DNA from: Streptomyces sp. NBC_00249
GTDB taxonomy: Bacteria > Actinomycetota > Actinomycetes > Streptomycetales > Streptomycetaceae
Direction: 5' to 3'
DNA length: 64,000 bases
NCBI RefSeq assembly: GCF_026342355.1
Contig: NZ_JAPEMV010000005.1
Span: forward strand, 1-64,000
Shown here piece after piece: positions 21,112 to 28,605 of the stretch (position 1 is the stretch's first letter; each line of letters begins with the position of its first letter). Position numbers and translations under genes: made by a program. The notes below the pieces were generated by a model. That model was not told the origin of the DNA. It worked only from the letters and a program-made list of their open reading frames with translations, and did not search any database.

Positions 21112-21231
21112 TCAGGGAGACGCGATGGTGGCGATGACGGCGATGATCACGGTCACGGCGAGCATCGCGCCGAGCACGAGGCCGAGCTTCTTGTGGCCGT
21201 TCTGGGGGTTCGGTTCGAGTGCGGGCGACAT
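21112..21231 (-). CDS. SGM_5486-type transporter-associated micro-protein
   Basis: A 39-residue protein consisting of a short polar N-terminus (MSPALEPNPQNGHKKLG) and one transmembrane helix to the C-terminus. It begins five bases after the stop codon of the MFS gene, so it is the last gene of that operon. The name follows a family I know as transporter-associated micro-proteins of Streptomyces next to CynX/NimT-like MFS genes; role probably to stabilise or modulate the transporter, which is inference. The ATG at 21231 is the only in-frame start that fits. Confidence 0.8.
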   Translation of the reverse strand: MSPALEPNPQNGHKKLGLVLGAMLAVTVIIAVIATIASP

Positions 21232-21236
21232 GCCGT

Positions 21237-22520
21237 TCAGTCTCGCATGCCGCATTCGTCCTCGATCGTGCGGTCCCGGCCGGCGAGGACGCCGAGGACG
21301 ATCTGCGGGACGAGGAGTGCGGCCATCACGGCGAGCGGCAGGTCCCAGCCTCCGCTGTGCTGGTAGAGGGTGCCGATGAGCAGGGGTCCGGGGATGGAGA
21401 TGAGGTATCCGGTGCTCTGGGCGAAGGCGGAGAGCTTGACGACCCCGGCCGGGGACTTGGCGCGCAGCCCGATCAGGGTGATGACGAGCGGGAAGGCGCA
21501 GTTGGAGACGCCGAGGAGGAGGGCCCAGGCCCAGGCTCCGGCGGCGGGGGCGAGGTAGAGCCCGAGGTAGCCGGCGAGGCCGAAGAGGCCGAGGGTGACG
21601 GCGATGGGGCCCTGGTTGCGCATCCGTCCGGCGAGGCCGGGGATGACGAAGGCGAGGGGGACGCCCATGACCATGGTGACGGCGAGCAGGACCCCGGCGG
21701 TGGAGGCGGAGACTCCGGCGTCGCGGAAGATCTGCGGCAGCCAGCCCATCGTGACGTAGGCGCCGGTGGCCTGGAGGCCGAAGTAGCAGGCCAGTGCCCA
21801 GGCGGTGCGGCTGCGGACCACGGAGGGGCCGGCGTCCTCGCGTAGGGCGGCGGGCGCGGCGGCCTTCTCGCGGCGGGCGGCGAGGGCGACGGGCAGCCAG
21901 GGCAGTACGGCGGCGACGGCGAGGGCGGCCCAGATCAGCAGGCCGGTGCGCCAGTCGCCGCCGAGGGCGGAGGTCAGCGGGACGGTCGCGGCGGCGGCGA
22001 GGGAGGTGCCGGCGGCCAGGGCCATGGAGTAGAGGCCGGTCATGGTGCCGACGCGGTCGGGGAACCAGCGCTTGACGATCACCGGGAGCAGCACGTTGGT
22101 GACGGCTATGCCGGCGAGGGACAGGGCGCTGGCGGCGAGGAAGGCGGCGGCGCTGTCGGCGAAGGGGCGGATCAGCAGGCCGGCGGCGACGGCGGCCATG
22201 CCGGCGCAGACGACGGCGGCCGGGCCGAAGCGGCGGGAGAGCCGGGGCGCGGTGACGCCGAAGACGGCGAAGCACAGGGCCGGGACGGAGGTGATGAGTC
22301 CGGCGACGGCGCCGCTCATGTGGAGGCCGGTGCGGGCCTCCTCGAAGAGGGCGCCGAGGCTGGTGATGGCGGGCCGCAGGTTCAGGGCGGCCAGCACGAT
22401 GCCGACGACGAGGACCGGACCGAGCCATCGGGGCGTGGCGTCGGGGGCCGCGGGGGTCCGGTGGGCGGAGGAGCGGACGGCCGCCGGGCGGTTGATGGTC
22501 TGGATGTCTTCGTCGAGCAT
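21237..22520 (-). CDS. MFS transporter, CynX/NimT family
   Basis: A 427-residue permease with 12 predicted transmembrane helices. The first helix carries LAALNLRPAITSLGALFEEA, the recognisable start of the CynX/NimT branch (cyanate and 2-nitroimidazole transporters). Substrate here is unknown; export of a small toxic anion or drug is the usual suggestion. It is divergent from a GntR regulator gene across about 60 bases that contain a palindrome, and is followed by the 39-residue micro-protein gene. ATG 22520 directly precedes the conserved frame; the ribosome-binding site is weak. Confidence 0.9.
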   Translation of the reverse strand: MLDEDIQTINRPAAVRSSAHRTPAAPDATPRWLGPVLVVGIVLAALNLRPAITSLGALFEEARTGLHMSGAVAGLITSVPALCFAVFGVTAPRLSRRFGPAAVVCAGMAAVAAGLLIRPFADSAAAFLAASALSLAGIAVTNVLLPVIVKRWFPDRVGTMTGLYSMALAAGTSLAAAATVPLTSALGGDWRTGLLIWAALAVAAVLPWLPVALAARREKAAAPAALREDAGPSVVRSRTAWALACYFGLQATGAYVTMGWLPQIFRDAGVSASTAGVLLAVTMVMGVPLAFVIPGLAGRMRNQGPIAVTLGLFGLAGYLGLYLAPAAGAWAWALLLGVSNCAFPLVITLIGLRAKSPAGVVKLSAFAQSTGYLISIPGPLLIGTLYQHSGGWDLPLAVMAALLVPQIVLGVLAGRDRTIEDECGMRD

Positions 22521-22533
22521 TCGTCCATCATAG

Positions 22534-22548
22534 AATCATGGGATGATT
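22534..22548. promoter_or_regulatory. Palindromic operator AATCAT-GGG-ATGATT
   Basis: A perfect 6+3+6 inverted repeat lies between the divergent MFS and GntR genes, 14 bases from the MFS start and 36 bases from the regulator start. It is the obvious candidate site for the GntR/FCD protein to control both promoters. Confidence 0.7.
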
Positions 22549-22583
22549 GGTTGTCCAGTCGCCCCAGAGAGGACCTTGCCCAC

Positions 22584-23264
22584 ATGCCGCTGACCTCGCC
22601 CCGGCGATCCGCGCTCGTCGACCAGGTGATCGCCCAGCTCCGCAACCAGATCACCTCGGGCGAGTGGCCGGTCGGGAGCCGCATCCCGACCGAACCCGCC
22701 CTGGTGGAGCTGCTGGGCGTCGCCCGCAACACCGTGCGGGAGGCCGTGCGGGCGCTCGCGCACAACGGGCTCCTGGACATCCGCCAGGGTTCGGGCACGT
22801 ACGTGATCGCCACCAGCGAGCTCGCCGGGGTGATGCACCGCCGCTTCGCCGGGGCGGACCCCCGGCACATCGCGGAGCTGCGCTCGACGCTGGAGTCCTC
22901 GGCGGCCCGGCTGGCGGCCGAGCGGCGCACCGAGCGGGACCTCCTGCAGCTGGACGCACTGCTGGCGCGGCGCGAGGAGGCATGGGCGAGCGGGGACGCG
23001 GAGCTGTTCGTCGGCGCGGACGTCGGCCTGCACATGGCGGTGGTGACGGCCTCGCACAACGACGTGCTGATCGAGCTGTACGCGGACCTGGGCGACCTGG
23101 TCGCGGACTGGCTGCGGTCGGACGTCGGCAGCGAGCTGCGGCCGGCGGACCATCTGGACCACGCGCGGCTGATCGAGGCGATCCGGCGCGGGGACGGGGA
23201 CGCGGCCGCCTCGGAGGCGGCGGGCTACCCCTTCGTCTGCCTCGGCAAGGGCGCCGCCCGCTGA
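22584..23264 (+). CDS. GntR-family regulator (FadR/FCD subfamily)
   Basis: A 226-residue regulator with an N-terminal winged HTH (about 5-72; LRNQITSGEWPVGSRIPTEPAL, then ARNTVREAVRALAHNGLL and RQGSGTYV) and a helical FCD ligand domain (about 85-215) with metal-site histidines (ADVGLHMAVV, and HLDHARLIEAI). Such proteins sense small carboxylates. ATG 22584 is chosen for its GAGAGGA site; the longer open frame from 22320 reads into the divergent transporter gene. It probably represses the adjacent MFS operon. Confidence 0.92.
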   Translation: MPLTSPRRSALVDQVIAQLRNQITSGEWPVGSRIPTEPALVELLGVARNTVREAVRALAHNGLLDIRQGSGTYVIATSELAGVMHRRFAGADPRHIAELRSTLESSAARLAAERRTERDLLQLDALLARREEAWASGDAELFVGADVGLHMAVVTASHNDVLIELYADLGDLVADWLRSDVGSELRPADHLDHARLIEAIRRGDGDAAASEAAGYPFVCLGKGAAR

Positions 23265-23295
23265 ACGGAGCGGTCCGGGCGCGCACCGTGCGGGA

Positions 23296-23340
23296 GCGCG
23301 CGGTTCGGCGGCGTGCGGTTCAGCGGCGTGCGGTCCCGGG
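23296..23340. repeat. Three tandem copies of a 15-base unit
   Basis: Units at 23296-23310, 23311-23325 and 23326-23340 share the core GCGNGCGGT(T/C)C. They overlap the last codons of the secreted-protein gene and the intergenic gap. Short imperfect repeats like this arise by slippage. Confidence 0.6.
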
Positions 23341-23769
23341 CCGTTCGTGGCTCACCCAGGCCGTACGGACCTCCTTCCAGCAGCGTCCGGTGAGCTGGAC
23401 ACGGCCGGCCGGGCCCAGGGGGACGGCGGCGCCGTCCCCGTCGACGTCCCACCAGCGGTCGCACTCCACGTGCAGCCGGAGCAGGTCGGTCTCGGGGTAG
23501 CCGTTGTGGCAGTACGCCACCACCAGCGAGCCGTCGATCTCGGTGTCGCAGTCGGCGCCGAACAGTTCCCGGGCGCCGGCGGGGGTCTCGGGCCGGACGG
23601 GTGGCTCGGCGGGGATGTCGGCGAGGTCCACGGCGGCCGGGGCCGCCGCTTCGGGCCCGTGGGCCGGGTCCTGGCCGCCGTGCTGCGCGACGGCTCCCGG
23701 GATCAGGAGTCCGGTCAGGACCACGGAGGTGACCAGCAGCGATACCGCTCGGCTCGGCCTCGCGCGCAC
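23320..23769 (-). CDS. Secreted protein of unknown function with four cysteines
   Basis: A 149-residue protein with a signal peptide (RPSRAVSLLVTSVVLTGLLIPGAVA, about residues 5-29). An Ala/Pro-rich stretch follows, then a C-terminal part with four cysteines (about C74, C87, C102, C129) that can form two disulfides, and the motif VVAYCHNGYPETDLLRLHVECDRWWDVDGDG. I do not recognise the family. The GTG start at 23769 follows GGAGGAGG and leads straight into the signal peptide. It may be a small extracellular or wall-associated protein. Confidence 0.75.
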   Translation of the reverse strand: MRARPSRAVSLLVTSVVLTGLLIPGAVAQHGGQDPAHGPEAAAPAAVDLADIPAEPPVRPETPAGARELFGADCDTEIDGSLVVAYCHNGYPETDLLRLHVECDRWWDVDGDGAAVPLGPAGRVQLTGRCWKEVRTAWVSHERPGTARR

Positions 23770-23892
23770 GCCCCCACCTCCTCCCCGTACCGGCCGGGAA
23801 GATCCCGGCCTGGTCAGTTTGCAGGCATCTGTCCTGGTTTTCGACTCGGGAAGATCCGGTCAGCCGACGAACATCCGGTCGAAGACGCGGAA

Positions 23893-23938
23893 ACGGCGGT
23901 GGCCGCGCCCTCCCTGAGGAGAGCGCGGCCACCGCCGT
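23893..23938. terminator. Hairpin terminator after fabI
   Basis: A 16-bp perfect stem (ACGGCGGTGGCCGCGC at 23893-23908 and its complement at 23923-23938) lies 24 bases past the fabI stop codon, on the downstream side. Confidence 0.85.
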
Positions 23939-23961
23939 ACGTCCGGGACCGGGGTCCGGGG

Positions 23962-24732
23962 TCAGGCACCCATCGCGTGCAGGCCGCCGTCCACGTGGAC
24001 GATCTCGCCGGTGGTCTTCGGGAACCAGTCCGACAGCAGCGCCACGACGCCCTTGCCCGCCGGCTCCGGGTCGCTCATGTCCCACTCCAGCATGGAGCGG
24101 TTGTTCCAGACCTCCGCCAGCTCGCCGAAGCCCGGGATGGACTTCGCGGCCATGGAGCCGATCGGACCGGCCGAGACCAGGTTGCAGCGGATGTTCTCCT
24201 TGCCCAGGTCGCGGGCGAGGTAGCGGCTGGTGGCCTCCAGGGCCGCCTTGGCCGGGCCCATCCAGTCGTACTGCGGCCAGGCGTACTGCGCGTCGAAGGT
24301 GAGGCCGACAATGGCCGCGCCCTCCGCCGGGAACAGCGGCTTGCAGGCCATGGTCAGCGACTTCAGCGAGAACGCCGAGACGTGCATGGCCGTGGCGACC
24401 GACTCGAACGGGGTGTTCAGGAAGTTGCCGCCCAGGGCGTCCTGCGGGGCGAAGCCGATGGAGTGCACGACCCCGTCGAGGCCGCCGAGCTCGTCGCGGA
24501 CGAGCTGCTCCAGGCGGTCCAGGTGCTCCTGGTTGGTGACGTCGAGCTCGATCACCTTGACCGGCTTGGGCAGCTTCCGCGCGATGCGCTCGGTCAGCGT
24601 GGGACGCGGGAAGGCGGTGAGGATGACCTCGGCGCCCTGCTCCTGGGCCAGCTTGGCGGTGTGGAAAGCGATGGAGGACTCCATCAGCACCCCGGTGATG
24701 AGGATGCGCTTGCCTTCAAGAATTCCGCTCAT
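23962..24732 (-). CDS. fabI: Enoyl-[acyl-carrier-protein] reductase (NADH), FabI/InhA type
   Basis: A 256-residue SDR-superfamily enzyme of normal FabI length. Motifs: GKRILITGVLMESSIAFHTA (cofactor loop, about 8-27), HSIGFAP, and the Tyr-x6-Lys catalytic pair in YDWMGPAK (about 157-164), then GPIGSMAAKSIPGF (substrate loop). It performs the last reduction in each fatty-acid elongation cycle and is the target class of triclosan and isoniazid. ATG 24732 starts the conserved MSGILEGKRI; a longer frame begins 11 codons earlier inside fabG. It is four bases downstream of fabG and clearly in the same operon. Confidence 0.96.
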   Translation of the reverse strand: MSGILEGKRILITGVLMESSIAFHTAKLAQEQGAEVILTAFPRPTLTERIARKLPKPVKVIELDVTNQEHLDRLEQLVRDELGGLDGVVHSIGFAPQDALGGNFLNTPFESVATAMHVSAFSLKSLTMACKPLFPAEGAAIVGLTFDAQYAWPQYDWMGPAKAALEATSRYLARDLGKENIRCNLVSAGPIGSMAAKSIPGFGELAEVWNNRSMLEWDMSDPEPAGKGVVALLSDWFPKTTGEIVHVDGGLHAMGA

Positions 24733-24736
24733 GTGA

Positions 24737-25456
24737 TCAGTGACCCATGCCCAATCCGCCGTCAACGGGAATGACGGCTCCGGTGATGTACGCGGCGTCG
24801 TCGGACGCCAGGAAGCTCACGGCTGCCGCGATCTCCTCGGGCTGCGCGTAACGGGCGAGCGGCACCTGGGCGACGATGCCCGCGCGCTGCTCGTCGGTCA
24901 GCACCTTCGTCATGTCCGTGTCCACGAAACCGGGAGCGACCACGTTGAAGGTGATGTTGCGCGAGCCCAGCTCGCGGGCGAGCGACCGGGCGAAGCCCAC
25001 CAGCGCGGCCTTGGAGGCGGCGTAGTTGGCCTGGCCGGCCGAGCCGAGCAGCCCCACGACCGAGGAGATCAGGACCACACGGCCCTTCTTCGCCCGCAGC
25101 ATGCCACGGTTGGCGCGCTTGACCACGCGGAAGGTGCCGGTGAGGTTCGTGTCGACGACGGACGCGAAGTCCTCCTCGGACATCCGCATCAGCAGCGTGT
25201 CCTTCGTGATGCCGGCGTTGGCCACCAGCACCTCGACGTTGCCGTGCTTCTCCTCGATCTCCTTGTAGGCCTGCTCCACCTGCTCGGAGTCGGTGATGTC
25301 GCAGCGCACCGCCAGCACACCCAGCGAGGTGAGCGCCTCCGGGGGCTCGCCCGACCGGTACGTGATCGCGACCTTGTCGCCGGCCTGTGCGAAGGCTCGG
25401 GCGATGGCGAGGCCGATGCCCCGGTTACCTCCGGTGACGAGAACCGAGCGGCTCAA
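24737..25456 (-). CDS. fabG: 3-oxoacyl-[acyl-carrier-protein] reductase FabG
   Basis: A 239-residue classical SDR. Motifs: VTGGNRGIGLAIA (NADPH binding, about 7-19), NAGI (about 79-82), catalytic Ser in LISSVVG, and YAASK (Tyr-x3-Lys). The C-terminus PGFVDTDMT and ITGAVIPVDGGLGMGH is FabG-like. It reduces 3-oxoacyl-ACP in fatty-acid synthesis and works with FabI encoded directly downstream. The start codon is TTG (25456), set by AAGGGTGATCC upstream; a rare start that may tune expression. Confidence 0.95.
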   Translation of the reverse strand: MSRSVLVTGGNRGIGLAIARAFAQAGDKVAITYRSGEPPEALTSLGVLAVRCDITDSEQVEQAYKEIEEKHGNVEVLVANAGITKDTLLMRMSEEDFASVVDTNLTGTFRVVKRANRGMLRAKKGRVVLISSVVGLLGSAGQANYAASKAALVGFARSLARELGSRNITFNVVAPGFVDTDMTKVLTDEQRAGIVAQVPLARYAQPEEIAAAVSFLASDDAAYITGAVIPVDGGLGMGH

Positions 25457-25562
25457 CGGATCACCCTTTCGCTAGCTGTCTGAATACCAAAAACCTATAG
25501 GCCCCGTCCGAGATCCGGAGAATCGGGCTCCGACAGGGCCTTGCGACGCGCTCTGTCGAGTC

Positions 25563-25580
25563 CCTACAGAAAGATGTAGG
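25563..25580. promoter_or_regulatory. Palindrome CCTACA-N6-TGTAGG, fabG / tldD divergent region
   Basis: Perfect 6-base arms separated by GAAAGA lie in the 184-base gap between fabG and tldD. It may be an operator or part of a promoter; no protein is assigned. Confidence 0.4.
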
Positions 25581-25640
25581 CACAAGAGCCCCGGGTTCGA
25601 CATGATCGGGGCGACCGGCCCCGACCTCGGGAGGACTTCC

Positions 25641-27164
25641 GTGGCCCATTCCATCGACGCGGCTTTCACCGCGCTGCCCCTGCGGGCGCTCGCCGACGCG
25701 GCGCTCGCCCGGGCGCGCGCGCTGGGCGCTGATCACGCCGACTTCCGGCTGGAGCGGATCCGCAGCGCCTCCTGGCGACTGCGCGACGCCAAGCCCTCGG
25801 GCGGCTCCGACACCACCGACCTCGGGTACGCGGTCCGGGTGGTGCACGGGGGCAGCTGGGGCTTCGCCTCGGGCGTGGACCTGACCATGGACGCCGCCGC
25901 GCGCGTGGCCTCGCAGGCCGTGGCCATGGCGAAGCTGTCCGCGCAGGTGATCAAGGCGGCCGGTTCCGACGAGCGGGTGGAGCTCGCCGACGAGCCCGTG
26001 CACGCCGACAGGACCTGGATCTCCGCCTACGACGTGAACCCCTTCGAGGTTCCCGACGCGGAGAAGGCGGCGCTGCTCGCCGACTGGAGTTCCCGGCTGC
26101 TGGCCGCCGAGGGCGTCGCGCACGTGGACGCCTCGCTGCTCGCCGTCCACGAGAACAAGTTCTACGCCGACACCGCCGGCACCTCCACCACCCAGCAGCG
26201 GGTACGGATCCACCCGCAGCTCACCGCCGTCGCCGTGAACGCCGCCACCGGCGAGTTCGACTCCATGCGCACCATCGCCCCGCCCGCCGGGCGCGGCTGG
26301 GAGTACCTGACCGGCACCGGCTGGGACTGGAACTCCGAGCTGGAGCAGATCCCCGGCCTGCTCGCCGAGAAGATGCGGGCCCCGAGCGTCGAGGCCGGGC
26401 GCTACGACCTGGTCGTGGACCCGTCCAACCTGTGGCTCACCATCCACGAGTCCATCGGCCACGCCACCGAGCTCGACCGGGCACTGGGCTACGAGGCGGC
26501 GTACGCGGGGACCTCCTTCGCCACCTTCGACCAGCTCGGCACGCTCAAGTACGGCTCCTCGATCATGAACGTGACGGGTGACCGCACCGCCGAGCACGGC
26601 CTCGCCACCATCGGCTACGACGACGAGGGCGTCGAGGCGCAGAGCTGGGACCTGGTCAAGGACGGCACCCTGGCCGGCTACCAGCTGGACCGGCGGATCG
26701 CGAAGCTCACCGGACTCGGCCGCTCCAACGGCTGCGCCTACGCCGACTCCCCCGGGCACGTGCCGGTGCAGCGGATGGCGAACGTCTCGCTCCAGCCGGA
26801 TCCGGGCGGGCTGTCCACGGAGGACCTGATCGGCGGGGTCGAGCGCGGGATCTACGTGGTCGGCGACCGGTCCTGGTCCATCGACATGCAGCGCTATAAC
26901 TTCCAGTTCACCGGGCAGCGCTTCTTCCGCATCGAGAACGGCCGGCTGGCCGGGCAGCTGCGCGACGTCGCGTACCAGGCCACGACCACCGACTTCTGGG
27001 GCTCGATGGAGAAGGTCGGCGGCCCCCAGACCTATGTCCTGGGCGGCGCCTTCAACTGCGGCAAGGCCCAGCCGGGCCAGGTGGCGGCGGTCTCGCACGG
27101 CTGCCCGTCCGCGCTGTTCCGCGACGTGAACATCCTCAACACCACTCAGGAGGCCGGACGCTGA
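25641..27164 (+). CDS. tldD: TldD metallopeptidase subunit
   Basis: A 507-residue TldD-family protein, the proteolytic subunit of the TldD/TldE heterodimer. The HExxxH zinc motif is present (HESIGH, residues 269-274), followed by ATELDR and the C-terminal family segment VLGGAFNCGKAQPGQ. In E. coli the complex degrades or matures small modified peptides (microcin B17) and the antitoxin CcdA. The GTG start at 25641 follows GGGAGGA; the frame is open from 25602 but without a site. It overlaps tldE by one base (TGATG), indicating translational coupling. No RiPP precursor gene is seen nearby. Confidence 0.95.
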   Translation: MAHSIDAAFTALPLRALADAALARARALGADHADFRLERIRSASWRLRDAKPSGGSDTTDLGYAVRVVHGGSWGFASGVDLTMDAAARVASQAVAMAKLSAQVIKAAGSDERVELADEPVHADRTWISAYDVNPFEVPDAEKAALLADWSSRLLAAEGVAHVDASLLAVHENKFYADTAGTSTTQQRVRIHPQLTAVAVNAATGEFDSMRTIAPPAGRGWEYLTGTGWDWNSELEQIPGLLAEKMRAPSVEAGRYDLVVDPSNLWLTIHESIGHATELDRALGYEAAYAGTSFATFDQLGTLKYGSSIMNVTGDRTAEHGLATIGYDDEGVEAQSWDLVKDGTLAGYQLDRRIAKLTGLGRSNGCAYADSPGHVPVQRMANVSLQPDPGGLSTEDLIGGVERGIYVVGDRSWSIDMQRYNFQFTGQRFFRIENGRLAGQLRDVAYQATTTDFWGSMEKVGGPQTYVLGGAFNCGKAQPGQVAAVSHGCPSALFRDVNILNTTQEAGR

Positions 27165-28555
27165 TGTCGACTCGGACCAAGCCCCACGAGATCGTCGAGC
27201 GGGCCCTGGAGCTGTCCACCGCCGACGGCTGCGTCGTCATCGCCGACGAGGAGTCCAGCGCCAACCTGCGCTGGGCCGGCAACGCGCTCACCACCAACGG
27301 CGTCACCCGCGGCCGGACCCTGACGGTCATCGCGACCGTCGACGGCAAGGAGGGCACGGCCTCGGGGGTCGTCTCGCGCTCCGCCGTCACCGCCGCCGAC
27401 CTGGAGCCGCTCGTACGGGCCGCCGAGGCGGCCGCCCGGGGTGCCGGGCCCGCCGAGGACGCCCAGCCGCTGGTGACCGGTACGCCCGCCTCGCCGGACT
27501 TCACCGACGGCCCGGCCGAGACCTCCTCGGCGGTGTTCGCGGACTTCGCCCCGGCCCTCGGCGAGGCCTTCGCCCGGGCCCGCGCGGGCGGCCGGGAACT
27601 GTACGGGTTCGCCAACCACGAGCTCGTCTCCACCTACGTCGGCACCTCGACCGGTCTGCGACTGCGCCACGACCAGCCCAAGGGCACCCTCGAGCTCAAC
27701 GCCAAGTCCCCCGACCGCACTCGCTCCGCCTGGGCGGGCCGCGCCACCCGGGACTTCAAGGACGTGGACCCGACCGTGCTGGACGCGGAGCTGGCCGTAC
27801 GGCTGGGCTGGGCCGAGCGGAAGATCGAGCTGCCCGCCGGGCGGTACGAGACCCTGCTCCCGCCGACCGCCGTGGCCGACCTGCTGATCTACCAGATGTG
27901 GTCGGCGGCGGCCCGGGACGCGGTGGAGGGCCGGACGGTCTTCTCCAAGCCCGGCGGCGGCACCCGGCTCGGCGAGAAGCTTTCCGAGCTGCCCCTGACC
28001 CTGCGCAGCGACCCGAACGCGCCGGGCCTGGAGTCCGCGCCGTTCGTGATCGCGCACAGCTCGGGCGACGACGCCTCGGTGTTCGACAACGGCCTGCCGG
28101 TCCCGGCGACCGAGTGGATCAGCGGCGGCGAGCTGGCCCGGCTGACCACGACCCGGCACAGCGCGGCCCTGACCGGCCTGCCGCTGTCCCCGGCCTTCGG
28201 GAACCTGATCCTGGACGGGGGCGGCGAGAAGTCCCTGGAGGAGATGGTCGCGGGCACCGAGCGGGGCCTGCTGCTGACCTGCCTCTGGTACATCCGCGAG
28301 GTGGACCCGGCCACCCTGCTGCTCACGGGCCTGACCCGGGACGGCGTCTACCTGGTGGAGAACGGGCAGGTCACGGGCGAGGTCAACAACTTCCGCTTCA
28401 ACGAGTCCCCGGTGGACCTGCTGTCGCGGGCCTCGGAGGCGGGGCGGACCGAGAAGACCCTGCCGCGCGAGTGGGGCGACTGGTTCACCCGGGCCGCGAT
28501 GCCCGCGCTGCGCATCCCGGACTTCAACATGAGCTCGGTCAGCAAGGGCGTCTGA
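27164..28555 (+). CDS. tldE: TldE/PmbA-family subunit
   Basis: A 463-residue partner of TldD. It lacks the HExxxH zinc motif, as expected for TldE/PmbA, which lines the substrate tunnel. Family segments include NLRWAGNALTTNGVTRG near residues 28-44 and GLLLTCLWYIREVDPATLLLTGLTRDG toward the C-terminus. The ATG start overlaps the tldD stop. The two proteins are expected to form a cytosolic heterodimeric protease. A short gap of 50 bases leads to tyrS. Confidence 0.94.
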   Translation: MSTRTKPHEIVERALELSTADGCVVIADEESSANLRWAGNALTTNGVTRGRTLTVIATVDGKEGTASGVVSRSAVTAADLEPLVRAAEAAARGAGPAEDAQPLVTGTPASPDFTDGPAETSSAVFADFAPALGEAFARARAGGRELYGFANHELVSTYVGTSTGLRLRHDQPKGTLELNAKSPDRTRSAWAGRATRDFKDVDPTVLDAELAVRLGWAERKIELPAGRYETLLPPTAVADLLIYQMWSAAARDAVEGRTVFSKPGGGTRLGEKLSELPLTLRSDPNAPGLESAPFVIAHSSGDDASVFDNGLPVPATEWISGGELARLTTTRHSAALTGLPLSPAFGNLILDGGGEKSLEEMVAGTERGLLLTCLWYIREVDPATLLLTGLTRDGVYLVENGQVTGEVNNFRFNESPVDLLSRASEAGRTEKTLPREWGDWFTRAAMPALRIPDFNMSSVSKGV

Positions 28556-28605
28556 GCACCTAGACTGACCATGGCAATTTCAGACATCCGAGGAGTCGAG
28601 AAACC

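Noticed and set aside
28556..28605. T-box upstream of tyrS
   Set aside because: The gap of 50 bases is too short and no T-box sequence is present.
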